The translations under genes were made by a program, and so were the position numbers. Of a DNA stretch of 38,919 nt, positions 24,846 through 32,372 are shown one piece after another. Position 1 is the stretch's first letter; the number at the start of each line of letters is the position of its first letter. A model generated the notes under the pieces. It worked only from the letters and a program-made list of their open reading frames with translations, ran no database searches and was not told the origin of the DNA. The stretch is taken from contig NZ_ANAC01000034.1 in NCBI RefSeq assembly GCF_000341225.1, positions 1 to 38,919 on the forward strand, given 5' to 3'. This DNA is from Nocardiopsis alba DSM 43377. GTDB taxonomy: Bacteria; Actinomycetota; Actinomycetes; Streptosporangiales; Streptosporangiaceae.

Positions 24846-24880
24846 GGTCGCCGATCGGGTGATGAGCCCGATCGGCGACC
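24846..24880 (+). terminator. Long hairpin after the metabolite operon
   Basis: GGTCGCCGATCGGG (24846-24859) and CCCGATCGGCGACC (24867-24880) form a perfect 14-bp stem with a 7-base loop, 45 bases after the stop. No T-run. Confidence 0.7.
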
Positions 24881-24962
24881 GGGGTCGTGGGGGGAGGGGC
24901 GGGCCTGGCCGATGCCGGGATGTGGAGGGTGGTCTCCTCCGGCACGGTTCGGTCGAGGACGG

Positions 24963-25051
24963 TCGTGGTAGGGATGGGTGAGGAGCGGAGGCTGCTTCGC
25001 GGCGAAGGTTGCGGGAAGGTAACGGCCTCTGTTTCCGCAGGTCATTTTCCC
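24963..25051 (+). promoter_or_regulatory. CRISPR leader, copy 1 (array A)
   Basis: About 89 bases that match the leaders at 29861-29949 and 37862-37948, ending in GCGGGAAGGTAACGGCC, then CTGTTTCCGCAGGTCATTTT before the first repeat. It lies on the 5' side of array A, which sets the direction of transcription as plus. Confidence 0.7.
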
Positions 25052-25142
25052 CTGAGCCCCACGCACGCGGGGATGGACCGGAACTCCAAGACCGCAACCG
25101 CCGTCTGGCCGCCCTGAGCCCCACGCACGCGGGGATGGACCG
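25052..25142 (+). CRISPR. CRISPR array A, 2 repeats
   Basis: Two 29-bp repeats at 25052 and 25114 (CTGAGCCCC-ACGCACGC-GGGGATGGACCG) with one 33-base spacer. The repeat has the length, central hairpin and terminal pattern of type I-E repeats. It differs from the commoner copy by one base (GCGG for GTGG). The sequence after the last repeat, to the NUDIX start, holds no further repeat. Confidence 0.85.
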
Positions 25143-25316
25143 AACGGTCCGACAAGATCCCGATGATGCGATGGCCGCGCCCCGAGCGCATATCCACGGT
25201 CCTCAAGGGGCCGCGCCCACGTTTGTCCATGCCTTCCGTCCTGGCTCCATCAGGCAGAGCCGCTTCGTGGAGGCGGTCCCCGTCCCATGCCGCGTCCGGT
25301 CACGTAGGTTCGGCGC

Positions 25317-25871
25317 ATGGGACACAGGGAGAGCTCTGAGGACGGTAGAGGTCGTTGGGTCGTTCACGGTGAACGCGCCATCTATGACAGTCGGTGGGTG
25401 CGGTTGGGGAAAGCGGATATCACCACACCTTCGGGGAGCAGGTTCGAGCACCACACGGTCACCTTGCTCTCGGCTGCGGTGATCGCCATCGTGGACCGGG
25501 CCGGTGAGCATGTCCTGATGAGCTACCGGCACCGGTTCGTGCCCGATGTCTGGGGGTGGGAGCTGCCCGGCGGGCTCTTGGACCCCGAGGAGACTCCGGA
25601 ACAGACCGCCGTACGTGAGGCCTTGGAGGAGACCGGCCACCAGGTCGGCTCGGTGGAGCACGTGGCCACCTTCGAGCCGATGATCGGCACGGTCCGCAGC
25701 CCTCACCATGTGTTCGTCGGCCGTGACGCCGAACCGGTGGCGGATCCGACCGAGTTCGACGAGGGCGTTTACGAATGGGTGCCTCTGGCCGAAGTCCGCG
25801 GCCTGATCTCCAAGGGACGTATCCAGAGCTCGGGCACCCTCATCGCTCTACTTCACATTCTCGCTTCCTGA
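25317..25871 (+). CDS. NUDIX hydrolase (ADP-ribose pyrophosphatase-like)
   Basis: A 184-residue protein with a complete Nudix box, GGLLDPEETPEQTAVREALEETG (given in parts: GGLLDPEE, then REALEETG), at about residues 82-104. The layout WVVHGERAIYDSRWVRL, VLMSYRHRFVPDVWGWELPGG and a late FDEGVYEWVPLAEV fits the ADP-ribose/NDP-sugar pyrophosphatase group. It hydrolyses a nucleoside diphosphate linked to another moiety; the exact substrate is unknown. The ATG at 25317 lies 7 bases after a TAGGTT that could be a -10, so a leaderless transcript is possible. It sits between CRISPR arrays A and B. Confidence 0.92.
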   Translation: MGHRESSEDGRGRWVVHGERAIYDSRWVRLGKADITTPSGSRFEHHTVTLLSAAVIAIVDRAGEHVLMSYRHRFVPDVWGWELPGGLLDPEETPEQTAVREALEETGHQVGSVEHVATFEPMIGTVRSPHHVFVGRDAEPVADPTEFDEGVYEWVPLAEVRGLISKGRIQSSGTLIALLHILAS

Positions 25872-25975
25872 GGCCGTCGACCTGGGTGGTTCGCCGCTCG
25901 GCGTACAGGTACGGTTCTCCTCGACCGAACCCGAGCTCCCACATCGGAGCAGCCACACAAAGAGCCCCGGCCTCC

Positions 25976-26737
25976 TTACCGGTTGTGGGGCGGACCCTCC
26001 GGATCCGAGGCCGCGAGTTCACGCAGTTCCTGGAGGATCGGGATCGCAGCGATCTTCTGTTCCGATAGATCCTCCCAGGAGATTCCCGAGGGGCGGCGGC
26101 GAGGCGGACAGGAGATCGCCCCGTCGGGGGTGACGATCAGGTCGACGCTCACGTCGTGTTCGGCTTCAGGGATGGGCTCGTCCAGGACTTGGAGTTCGTG
26201 GACGGTGGTGACGATGAGGGTGTCGTCGGAGACGAGTCCGGCCTGGGCGAGCAGTCCCATCTCGATGTCGGAGTACCCCGCCCCTTTGCCCAGGCGGACT
26301 CCGTCGAGGTTGACGGCGACGCTGCCGCAGACGATCACGTCCACCGCTCGCATGCGAGCGGGTCGGGTACGCGAGGCGTGTTCGGCGGCTCCTGCGCCGG
26401 TGACGGCGATATCCGCAGGAGCCGTGAGGGTGCTCGGGTCGAGGAGGTAGAAGGGGTCGGCGCCGGCGATTCTCGGCACCGCCATGTACAGCAATCTGCC
26501 CTCTCTCACCGTGGCTAGACGGACTTCGGTCTGGGCCTTGTCGGGGTTGGCTTTGACGACCCGGGCCTTCTGCCAACGCGGGTGGGCGGTGAGGTGTCCG
26601 GCGGCTCTGTCCGCGCCGTGGAAGTTCGGGATCTTGCCGTTCACGGGGCCGGAACGGCCCGCTTGGACAGAGTCCAGGCGCTGCCACACCTTGTGGCGCA
26701 GTTGGGCCTTGGCGTCGGTGATCCGATCAGAGCTCAT
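25976..26737 (-). CDS. 5-formyltetrahydrofolate cyclo-ligase family protein
   Basis: A 253-residue protein of the MTHFS-like group, longer than the bacterial enzyme (about 180-200). It shows the segments KAQLRHKVWQRL, then ARVVKANPDKAQTEVRLAT, YMAVPRIAGADPFYLLDP, VDVIVCGSVAVNLDGVRLGKGAGYSDIEMGLL (given in parts: VDVIVCGSVAVNLDGVRLG and KGAGYSDIEMGLL), which matches the family's G.R.G.G.GYYD region with YSD in place of YYD, and TVHELQVLDEP. It would use ATP to convert 5-formyl- to 5,10-methenyl-THF, but the longer, MTHFSD-like form may differ. The ATG at 26737 has AGGA upstream. Divergent from the GNAT gene. Confidence 0.85.
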   Translation of the reverse strand: MSSDRITDAKAQLRHKVWQRLDSVQAGRSGPVNGKIPNFHGADRAAGHLTAHPRWQKARVVKANPDKAQTEVRLATVREGRLLYMAVPRIAGADPFYLLDPSTLTAPADIAVTGAGAAEHASRTRPARMRAVDVIVCGSVAVNLDGVRLGKGAGYSDIEMGLLAQAGLVSDDTLIVTTVHELQVLDEPIPEAEHDVSVDLIVTPDGAISCPPRRRPSGISWEDLSEQKIAAIPILQELRELAASDPEGPPHNR

Positions 26738-26958
26738 GGGGTCCTAACGGGTGATGAGGTCGATGAACCGGACCTGACCGTCGATGATGGCGAGAAGGGG
26801 GCGTCAAGGGGCGAACAACGTTAGTGATCAGGGAGGTCGCTCCACCTGCGTGCGTGGTGTGAGCGATGTCGGTCGCAGTGCCGCAGCGCTGTTGCTCCCG
26901 CCGCGATGGCACGCCGGTCGACCATCATCGTTTACAAGATCCATATCGAGGAGCGTTC

Positions 26959-27438
26959 GTGATCGTCACTCCCCTTCGCCCTGAACGGATCGGCGAAGTC
27001 CTACAACTCATGGAACTCGGCGAGCCGTACATCTCCGCACGTACCCTGTCCGATTACTGGCTTTACGCCACCCTGTTCTCCTCCACTTGCCCCGTCGCCA
27101 TCAACACCGATGACACCGTCGCCGGAGCGGTGATCGCCTTCCGCAGCCAGGACGACCCGGCGGACATCTACGTGCAAGACGTCATGACCCATCCCGATCA
27201 CCGATGCCGCGGTATCACCAGAGCGCTCTTGCAGAACGTGCGTTCCCAGGCCGAGAAGTGGGGTTGTCGGCGTCTCTACCTCACCTCAGAACCCGACAAC
27301 CAGGCGGCGCACGCCGGCTGGATCGCCCTCGGTTTCACGAACGTCCCCGGCGACCACGAGATCAACGGCGTCTCCGTCATCACCGACTTCAAGGGGCCGG
27401 GCCGTAGCCGAGCCGTCTATCAGTTGACTCTGAGCTGA
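26959..27438 (+). CDS. GNAT family N-acetyltransferase
   Basis: A 159-residue protein with the GNAT core: VAGAVIAFRSQ, then YVQDVMTHPDHRCRGITRALLQNV, where HPDHRCRGI is the acetyl-CoA pyrophosphate loop (R/Q-x-x-G-x-G/A variant), and a C-terminal CRRLYLTSEPDNQAAHAGWIALGF (given in parts: CRRLYLTSEPDNQ and AAHAGWIALGF). Substrate unknown. I chose the GTG at 26959 with GAGGAG 5 bases upstream; the frame is open to 26866 but that stretch reads as non-coding. The CRISPR leader B begins 31 bases after the stop. Confidence 0.9.
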   Translation: MIVTPLRPERIGEVLQLMELGEPYISARTLSDYWLYATLFSSTCPVAINTDDTVAGAVIAFRSQDDPADIYVQDVMTHPDHRCRGITRALLQNVRSQAEKWGCRRLYLTSEPDNQAAHAGWIALGFTNVPGDHEINGVSVITDFKGPGRSRAVYQLTLS

Positions 27439-27469
27439 GCCGGTGGGCGGCTGGAGGTTGTTTCCGGTT

Positions 27470-27516
27470 GAAGGTTGCGGGAAGATAACGGCCTCTGTTT
27501 TCGCAGGTCATTTTCC
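27470..27516 (+). promoter_or_regulatory. CRISPR leader, copy 2 (array B), short
   Basis: Only the last 47 bases of the leader are shared (GAAGGTTGCGGGAAGATAAC, then GGCCTCTGTTTTCGCAGG, TCATTTTCC), with one change from copy 1 and its upstream part replaced by unrelated sequence after the GNAT stop. It suggests the upstream end of this leader was lost. Confidence 0.65.
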
Positions 27517-27606
27517 CTGAGCCCCACGCATGTGGGGCTGGGCCGGTTGCCCCCGAGAGGCTGCCACCGTCGACGACCTGAGCCCCACGCATGTGGGGCT
27601 GGGCCG
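27517..27606 (+). CRISPR. CRISPR array B, 2 repeats
   Basis: Two 29-bp repeats at 27517 and 27578 (CTGAGCCCCACGCATGTGGG, then GCTGGGCCG) with a 32-base spacer. The two copies are identical to each other, but differ from the array E/G repeat at several positions, so this small array drifted as a unit or was seeded from a variant repeat. Confidence 0.82.
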
Positions 27607-27678
27607 GACCGGGCGGGGAGAACACCCCTTGGCGACCGCGGGGTGAGGGCACTCGGGTGAATGTTTCCGGCCAGAGCA

Positions 27679-28362
27679 CTAGCCGAGCGTGAGCCACTGA
27701 ACGCCGAGCCTCGTCACCTCGGCTCGCTCTTCGTCGGTGAGGTCCGCGCGTCCTGTCGCCTTGCGCAGGAACACTTCCGGGTCCCATTCCAGCGCTTCGA
27801 TGGCTGGAATGTGATCAGGGCCCGCGAGAAGATCCAGCAGGACCGAGCCGGCTTCCGGGGTCAGCCAGGGGTCGCGTTCCAACGCGTCCGCCAGATCCAG
27901 GCCGTGCACGGCCACCTCGACCACCCGCGTCAGCAGGAAATCGGACAGCAACATGGCATCGCCGTGCCGCGTTCTCACCACGCGCCCAGCAGACTCCTGT
28001 CGGCTCATTTCCTCGACGCGCTGCCACGTGGCCGTGAAATCCTTGACCAAAGAAGCACCGGTGACGTGCTGGTTCGCATAATCTCGTGCGAGTTCAATAC
28101 GCGCGGTGTTGGTCTGTTCACTGAACCGTGCATCCGGGCGATAGTATTCGACCGCATCGATGTCGGCGGCCTCCGGAGCAGGGGCGGCCAGCATTTCGGG
28201 AACCCACGCGAGTACGACACGGATGTGTCCGAGCAGTTCGCGCACCGACCACGGCTCGCATCGTGTCGGCCGATCCCACTCGGTCTCCGATAGCCCATCG
28301 GCTTCCTGCGACAGACGATTCGCCTCATGCACGAGCGCGTCGAGCGCGATACTTGAATTCAT
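27679..28362 (-). CDS. DinB-like/maleylpyruvate isomerase N-terminal domain protein
   Basis: A 227-residue protein of the mycothiol-dependent maleylpyruvate-isomerase/DinB group. It shows LSETEWDRPTRCEPWSVRELLGHI (given in parts: LSETEWDRPTRCEPW and SVRELLGHI), the P..C..W....L..H metal-binding pattern, with a second His in VVEVAVHGLDLADAL and a C-terminal LLDLLAGP segment. In this family one His from each helix binds the metal; a thiol-dependent transferase or isomerase activity is usual, but the substrate here is not known. The ATG at 28362 gives the standard start; the frame extends to 28584 through sequence that reads as array-like. It lies between arrays B and C. Confidence 0.83.
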   Translation of the reverse strand: MNSSIALDALVHEANRLSQEADGLSETEWDRPTRCEPWSVRELLGHIRVVLAWVPEMLAAPAPEAADIDAVEYYRPDARFSEQTNTARIELARDYANQHVTGASLVKDFTATWQRVEEMSRQESAGRVVRTRHGDAMLLSDFLLTRVVEVAVHGLDLADALERDPWLTPEAGSVLLDLLAGPDHIPAIEALEWDPEVFLRKATGRADLTDEERAEVTRLGVQWLTLG

Positions 28363-28513
28363 GCCGAACAAGCTATAACACAGGAAAATGCCAGGGGCGC
28401 TTGTCTGTACTTGTGTACTCATAACCGGTCGAGTAGTCGCCGAATGAGCTGTCCTTGGAATGACGTGGCCGTTCTGTCCGTGGCCGCGGCGCTCCGGACA
28501 CGGGCTTGGCCAT

Positions 28514-28663
28514 CTGAGCCCCACGCACGTGGGGATGGACCGAAGGCCCGTGCGGAGTTCCCCCAAACTCGCGCCTGAGCCCACGCACGTGGGGATGGAC
28601 CTCCACTATGGGGCTGTACTCATTCACGCCGCCCCTGAGCCCCACGCACATGGGGACGCCAGG
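28514..28663 (+). CRISPR. CRISPR array C, 3 repeats, degenerate, no leader
   Basis: Repeats at 28514 (intact), 28575 (one C deleted) and 28635 (ACATGGGGACGCCAGG end, diverged), with spacers of about 32 bases. No leader copy precedes it; the last repeat is decayed, as expected at the old end of an array. It may be a fragment cut from a larger array. Confidence 0.8.
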
Positions 28664-28766
28664 TCCCGTGTTCCCGGGGGTCGTGTCGAGCCGCAGTGAA
28701 GGTGATGGCGCTCGACACAGGGAAGATGTCAGTGTTCAGGAAGTCCTCGGGGCAGCCGTTCCGGCT

Positions 28767-29501
28767 TCAGACCACCGTCCCGGGGCGTGTGCGGGCGACG
28801 GTGACGATGTTGTCGCTCGTGGCCGTGAAAGGAGCCCGTGACCAGTCGCCGTAGCGGACCTCCACCTCCAGCCCGGCTTCGTGCAGGAATTCGTCGAGGT
28901 TCTCCGTGTCCAGGAAGCGCAGGCTGCCTGCGTCGACCCGGAGGGTTTCGCCTTCGCGGGTGGCGGTGGTCTCGGTGAACGTGACCACGTCGCCGTTCAC
29001 GGACTCGACGTAGTGCGACACCCTCAGGGCACGTCCCCGGTGATCGACCACATCGGTGGCATGTTCCGGGGTCCAGCCCTCCCAGGCGCGGACGAGGGGG
29101 TTGCGGGTACCGAACACGAACTTTCCCCTTGGGGTGAGCGCCCTCCGGATCGCACTCAGCGCGGAGTGGAGTTGGTCGTTGGTCACGAACACCTGGAAGG
29201 CATTGCTGGCCATGATCGTGAGTTCGAACTTTCGCTCCCACGCCATGTCCTCGGCTCGGCCCTCCACCCATGTGATGTCGTCGCGAGTGCGTGCCCGGTC
29301 GAGTGAGGCGTCGTCGGGGTCGATTCCGCAGAGTCGTCCGGTGTGCCCGCGCTCGCGGGCGCGGTGCAGCAGCATGCCGGTACCGCAGCCGACGTCGAGG
29401 ACGGACGTAGAGGCCATGACGTGGGAGAGGTAGAAGTCATCGCTCGGGCCCCAGGGGTTGAGGATGTCGTAGAGGGCGGCCGCATCGGCGTCGGAGTACA
29501 T
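28767..29501 (-). CDS. SAM-dependent methyltransferase
   Basis: A 244-residue class I methyltransferase: YDILNPWGPSDDFYL, motif I STSVLDVGCGTGMLLHRARE, motif II CGIDPDDASLDRAR, and a post-I stretch ITWVEGRAEDMAW, with FELTIMASNAFQVFVTNDQL after it. The substrate is unknown. The frame is open further upstream (to 29741, into array D), so the start is uncertain: I use the ATG at 29501; an alternative starts at about 29597 (MSAAHLLRPL). No strong ribosome site at either. It lies between arrays C and D and reads towards array C. Confidence 0.82.
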   Translation of the reverse strand: MYSDADAAALYDILNPWGPSDDFYLSHVMASTSVLDVGCGTGMLLHRARERGHTGRLCGIDPDDASLDRARTRDDITWVEGRAEDMAWERKFELTIMASNAFQVFVTNDQLHSALSAIRRALTPRGKFVFGTRNPLVRAWEGWTPEHATDVVDHRGRALRVSHYVESVNGDVVTFTETTATREGETLRVDAGSLRFLDTENLDEFLHEAGLEVEVRYGDWSRAPFTATSDNIVTVARTRPGTVV

Positions 29502-29670
29502 GGCGACAGTGTGTTGTCGGGTGCCCTCGTTTGGCCAGGGTTTTTTGTCGGAATCGTCCGCCCGGAGCAGGGGGCGAAGGAGGTGGGCTGCTGACATCTT
29601 TACTGCGCCGACCACCGACACGTTGTCTGAGTTGCCACTGACATCCCCGCTGCGCTCGGACAGGTCGGGG

Positions 29671-29819
29671 CCGCACCCCCGTATGCGGGGATGGGCTGGT
29701 GTAGCTCGCCGAGTATGAACGAGACGAGGCTTGGGTCCCACTCACGCGGGGATGATCCTGTCATTGAGGGGCCGTTCGAAGACATCGAGGCCTGCTCCCC
29801 GCGTGTGCGGGGATGGCTG
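29671..29819 (+). CRISPR. CRISPR array D, 3 decayed repeats of the second family
   Basis: Repeats at 29671 and 29731 are badly decayed, and the one at 29792 (CTGCTCCCCGCGTGTG, then CGGGGATGGCTG) is nearly intact and matches the array F repeat. Spacing is 60-61 bases. It is the counterpart of array F (37609-37818), in the same position upstream of a leader and array. Confidence 0.72.
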
Positions 29820-29949
29820 AAGTCGGTGGGGTGTTCGTGAGTTCCGGTGGGCTCTGTAGGTGTGTGGTAGGGATGAGTGAGGGGCGGAGGTCGCCTCCTT
29901 GTGAATGTTGCGGGAAGATAACGGCCTCTGTTTCCGCAGGTCATTTTCC
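29820..29949 (+). promoter_or_regulatory. CRISPR leader, copy 3 (array E), with shared upstream segment
   Basis: 130 bases between the last array D repeat and the first array E repeat. It is almost the same as 37819-37948 along its whole length, with no length difference. The last part (AAGATAACGGCCTCTG, then TTTCCGCAGGTCATTTTCC) is the leader common to all four copies. Confidence 0.75.
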
Positions 29950-30341
29950 CTGAGCCCCACGCACGTGGGGATGGACCGACTCCCAGACCGACCCAGAGCA
30001 GGACGGTCTGAGCCCCACGCACGTGGGGATGGACCGAGCTCGGCCTGACGATGGTCTCCTCCACCCTCCTGAGCCCCACGCACGTGGGGATGGACCGACC
30101 CACCCAGTATGACCAGCACCCCCAGCAACCTGAGCCCCACGCACGTGGGGATGGACCGCGCCCCAGGCGCTCTAGAGACCCCGGGAGGTGCTGAGCCCCA
30201 CGCACGTGGGGATGGACCGGCTGTCCCGACTTGCTCGGAGACTGCAACACGCTGAGCCCCACGCACGTGGGGATGGACCGAAACTTCGGGAGATCATCCG
30301 CGAGGACATCACCTGAGCCCCACGCACGTGGGGATGGGTCG
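29950..30341 (+). CRISPR. CRISPR array E, 7 repeats
   Basis: 29-bp repeats (CTGAGCCCCACGCACG, then TGGGGATGGACCG) at 29950, 30008, 30069, 30130, 30191, 30252 and 30313. Spacers are 32 bases, except the first (29 bases). The last repeat ends in GGGTCG, a terminal variant. The type I-E-like repeat length and spacer length and the leader on the left agree with plus-strand transcription. No cas genes in the window. Confidence 0.95.
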
Positions 30342-30637
30342 TCTGCGCCTCCGACGTTCCCGACGTCCTACTCTGCGACTCCTGTCTGAACGCGCTCACC
30401 GGTGTCTTGGCCGCCGCCCCTTACCGCTACCCAGCGCCGCCCGGGGCCGTCGCGTCCGCCCGAGCCACGCTGAGGGGCACCCGTGCCGCTCGCCTGGCTC
30501 TGGTACCGCTGCTGGGGGTGCGGCGGCTTACCGAGCGGTGTTCGCAGTGTCAGACGAAGGACCTCACCCGGATCACCGAGCGAGGCCCTGTCATGTGTGA
30601 CCACTGTGGCCTGAGCGTGCAGGAGGCCAACCAGTGA
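30338..30637 (+). pseudogene. Zinc-ribbon-type protein remnant, 5' end lost at the last repeat of array E
   Basis: An open frame (VVCASDVPDVLLCDSCLNAL... LTERCSQCQ ... VMCDHCGLSVQEANQ) with CDSC, CSQC and CDHC pairs that look like zinc ribbons. Reading upstream, the frame meets a TGA inside the last CRISPR repeat (30314-30316), and there is no ATG or GTG start in the intact part; only a TTG at 30407 would give a 76-residue product. So this is most likely the 3' part of a gene whose start was replaced by the array. It ends 6 bases from the stop of the convergent lasso methyltransferase gene. Function not known. Confidence 0.55.
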
Positions 30638-30643
30638 GTGAGG

Positions 30644-31675
30644 TCAAGAATGGGCGGGTTCGCTTCGCTCTGCACGCACCTGCCACCCACTGCCCTCCCG
30701 GCGGAGCACAGGGCGCACCTGCGCCCATCCCGGGCAGCCGGCGGTTCGCCACTCCTGGACCCACCCGCGAGCCGTGGACTCAGCGGGGGCGCCGATGGTG
30801 AGAGCATCTAGCCCGACCGGTCGAAACAGGAAGGCACCGGCTGCGTCGGCCACGCCGATGCCGAACCCCTGAGGCCCTCCGAGGACGACCAGCTCGCTCG
30901 GATGTGTGGCGTACAGCCAGGCCCGGAACTCTGCGGGGTCGTCGCCGTCCTCGAACACCCGGACCGTCCGTACTCCGTCAGCGAGCCGAGCCAGCAGGCT
31001 CTCGGCGCCGGCCGGGTGCTCCTTCGCCCACGCCCCCGCGATCCACCACGTCGCGCCCTGGTCGTCCTGCGCGCGAGCGTCAACGCCTCGGGGCGGAACC
31101 GTCCATTGGTCGAGGTCGGCCCCGTGCATCTCGACGTACCCGCCCTGAGCCAACGCCAAGCCCTTCAGCCCGTGGCCCTCGCCGACCTTTGCGGTCACCA
31201 CGGCGTGCGTCTTGACCAACCCTGCCAACTCGACCGGGGCAACGATCAACCCACCAGGACGGGTCTGTTCGACCCAGGCGTGCGGAATCGCTTCCGGGGT
31301 CGTCCAGGCGACCACGCGGTCGAAGGGAGCACCCTCGGGGGCACCCTCGTGACCGTCCGCCGCCAACAGCACGACGTTGTTCCGGCCTCCTTGGGAGTGG
31401 AGCCTTCGCGCCCGCTCGATCAGCTCCGGGACGACGTCTACCGTCACCACCGTCCCCGAGGGGCCGACGAGTTCGCTCAGCAGAGCGCTGCTGTAGCCCG
31501 AACCCGTTCCGATCTCCAGCACCTTCATGCCGGGCTGGAGATCGAGCCCGTCCAGGGTGACGGCGATGCGCTCTCGGGCCGTGGTCTGCGTGACGAGAGA
31601 TCCGTCCGCGTTGAGCGTGTAGACGTCTTCGGGTACCGCCGCCAGGGCAGCGGACACGCGAGGGTTGTACTCCAT
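30644..31675 (-). CDS. PIMT-type O-methyltransferase of the lasso cluster
   Basis: A 343-residue protein. The N-terminal 200 residues are a protein L-isoaspartyl methyltransferase (PCMT) domain: SLVTQTTARERIAVTLDGL, motif I MKVLEIGTGSGYSSALLSEL, VVTVDVVPELIERARRL, and ADGHEGAPEGAPFDRVVAW followed by TRPGGLIVAPV. About 140 extra C-terminal residues (from about 205) form a domain absent from housekeeping PIMT. Lasso-associated PIMTs (cellulonodin-2, lihuanodin) methylate a ring aspartate that then closes to an aspartimide; the long C-terminus is usual there. The ATG at 31675 has GAAAGG upstream and lies 8 bases after the stop of the peptidase gene. Last gene of the lasso operon. Confidence 0.87.
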   Translation of the reverse strand: MEYNPRVSAALAAVPEDVYTLNADGSLVTQTTARERIAVTLDGLDLQPGMKVLEIGTGSGYSSALLSELVGPSGTVVTVDVVPELIERARRLHSQGGRNNVVLLAADGHEGAPEGAPFDRVVAWTTPEAIPHAWVEQTRPGGLIVAPVELAGLVKTHAVVTAKVGEGHGLKGLALAQGGYVEMHGADLDQWTVPPRGVDARAQDDQGATWWIAGAWAKEHPAGAESLLARLADGVRTVRVFEDGDDPAEFRAWLYATHPSELVVLGGPQGFGIGVADAAGAFLFRPVGLDALTIGAPAESTARGWVQEWRTAGCPGWAQVRPVLRREGSGWQVRAERSEPAHS

Positions 31676-31683
31676 GATGCCTT

Positions 31684-32100
31684 TCAGGTTCGAGTGATCA
31701 CGATGAACGGGCGGTCCGGCTCTTCCTGCTCCCCGATCGGGGTTCCCTCTGCTTCGACCCACGCATGAGCGGCGTAGGGCATCAGGCGTACCCCGATGCA
31801 CCAGTCCACAGCCTTGCGCATCAGTATCCCGGTCAGGGCTGCGGCCAGGCTGAGTTCCAGGCAAGCGGCCCGTCCGGGGAACCGCCGGGCAGCAGTTCGT
31901 GCTGCGGCGACCGCGTCGGCAGCCTCGGAAACGGAGGCAGGTCGGGTGCGGTGCTTGAGTGCCGTCAGGGTCTTCACGCTGTACTTGAGCGGGAAGCGCA
32001 GCAGCAGCACTGCCGACCAGAAACCGAGCGCGCCCAGGAGACGATGGGGCAGCCGCGGGCGTCGGGACGGGCCGGCGGGGAGAGCCATCGGAGTCGTCAT
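31684..32100 (-). CDS. Lasso peptide leader peptidase (B2, transglutaminase-like)
   Basis: A 138-residue protein of the lasso B2 family, a transglutaminase-like cysteine protease that removes the precursor's leader. The catalytic Cys is C80 (FPGRAACLELSLAAALTGIL) and the His is H112 (MPYAAHAWVEAEGTPIGE). The size is normal for stand-alone B2 proteins of actinobacteria. It starts at ATG 32100 inside the last codons of the B1 gene (ATGA overlap), so they are translationally coupled. The B1 protein would bring the precursor to it. Confidence 0.9.
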   Translation of the reverse strand: MTTPMALPAGPSRRPRLPHRLLGALGFWSAVLLLRFPLKYSVKTLTALKHRTRPASVSEAADAVAAARTAARRFPGRAACLELSLAAALTGILMRKAVDWCIGVRLMPYAAHAWVEAEGTPIGEQEEPDRPFIVITRT

Positions 32101-32372
32101 TCTCCCTCCGGGCTCAGTAGGCCGCGCTCGCACAGGTCCTGCACGAGCCGGGTGACGTCGGCCTTCACGATCTGGGGGTCCGCTCCTGTTTCAGCGGACA
32201 GGTTTTCGGTCAGCTCTTCAGGGTCGGTGCCGCCGATAAGCGCATTCCAGAGCAGCGCGCTTGTGGGGTTCAGCCCGTAGAAGTGCCCGTTGCTCAGGTC
32301 GAGCAGCATTCCGCCGTCTTGTTGGAGGACGAACTTCACGGACTCAGAAGGGATATAGGCGACCATGTTCAT
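32097..32372 (-). CDS. Lasso peptide RRE protein (B1, PqqD-like)
   Basis: A 91-residue PqqD-like RiPP recognition element: VLQQDGGMLLDLSNGHFYGLN, then PTSALLWNALIGG, and a C-terminal helix (VKADVTRLVQDLCERGLL). In lasso systems it binds the precursor leader, chiefly its YxxP motif, and hands it to the peptidase. The precursor here has that motif. The ATG at 32372 overlaps the cyclase stop (ATGA), and its own stop overlaps the peptidase start. Confidence 0.92.
   Translation of the reverse strand: MNMVAYIPSESVKFVLQQDGGMLLDLSNGHFYGLNPTSALLWNALIGGTDPEELTENLSAETGADPQIVKADVTRLVQDLCERGLLSPEGE

Noticed and set aside
29742..30266. Open frames reading through array E (repeat peptides such as SIPTCVGLR and VHPHVRGAQ)
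   Set aside because: They are translations of the CRISPR repeats, with periodic repeats of 20 residues. The same applies to 37600-38268 and 37940-38386.
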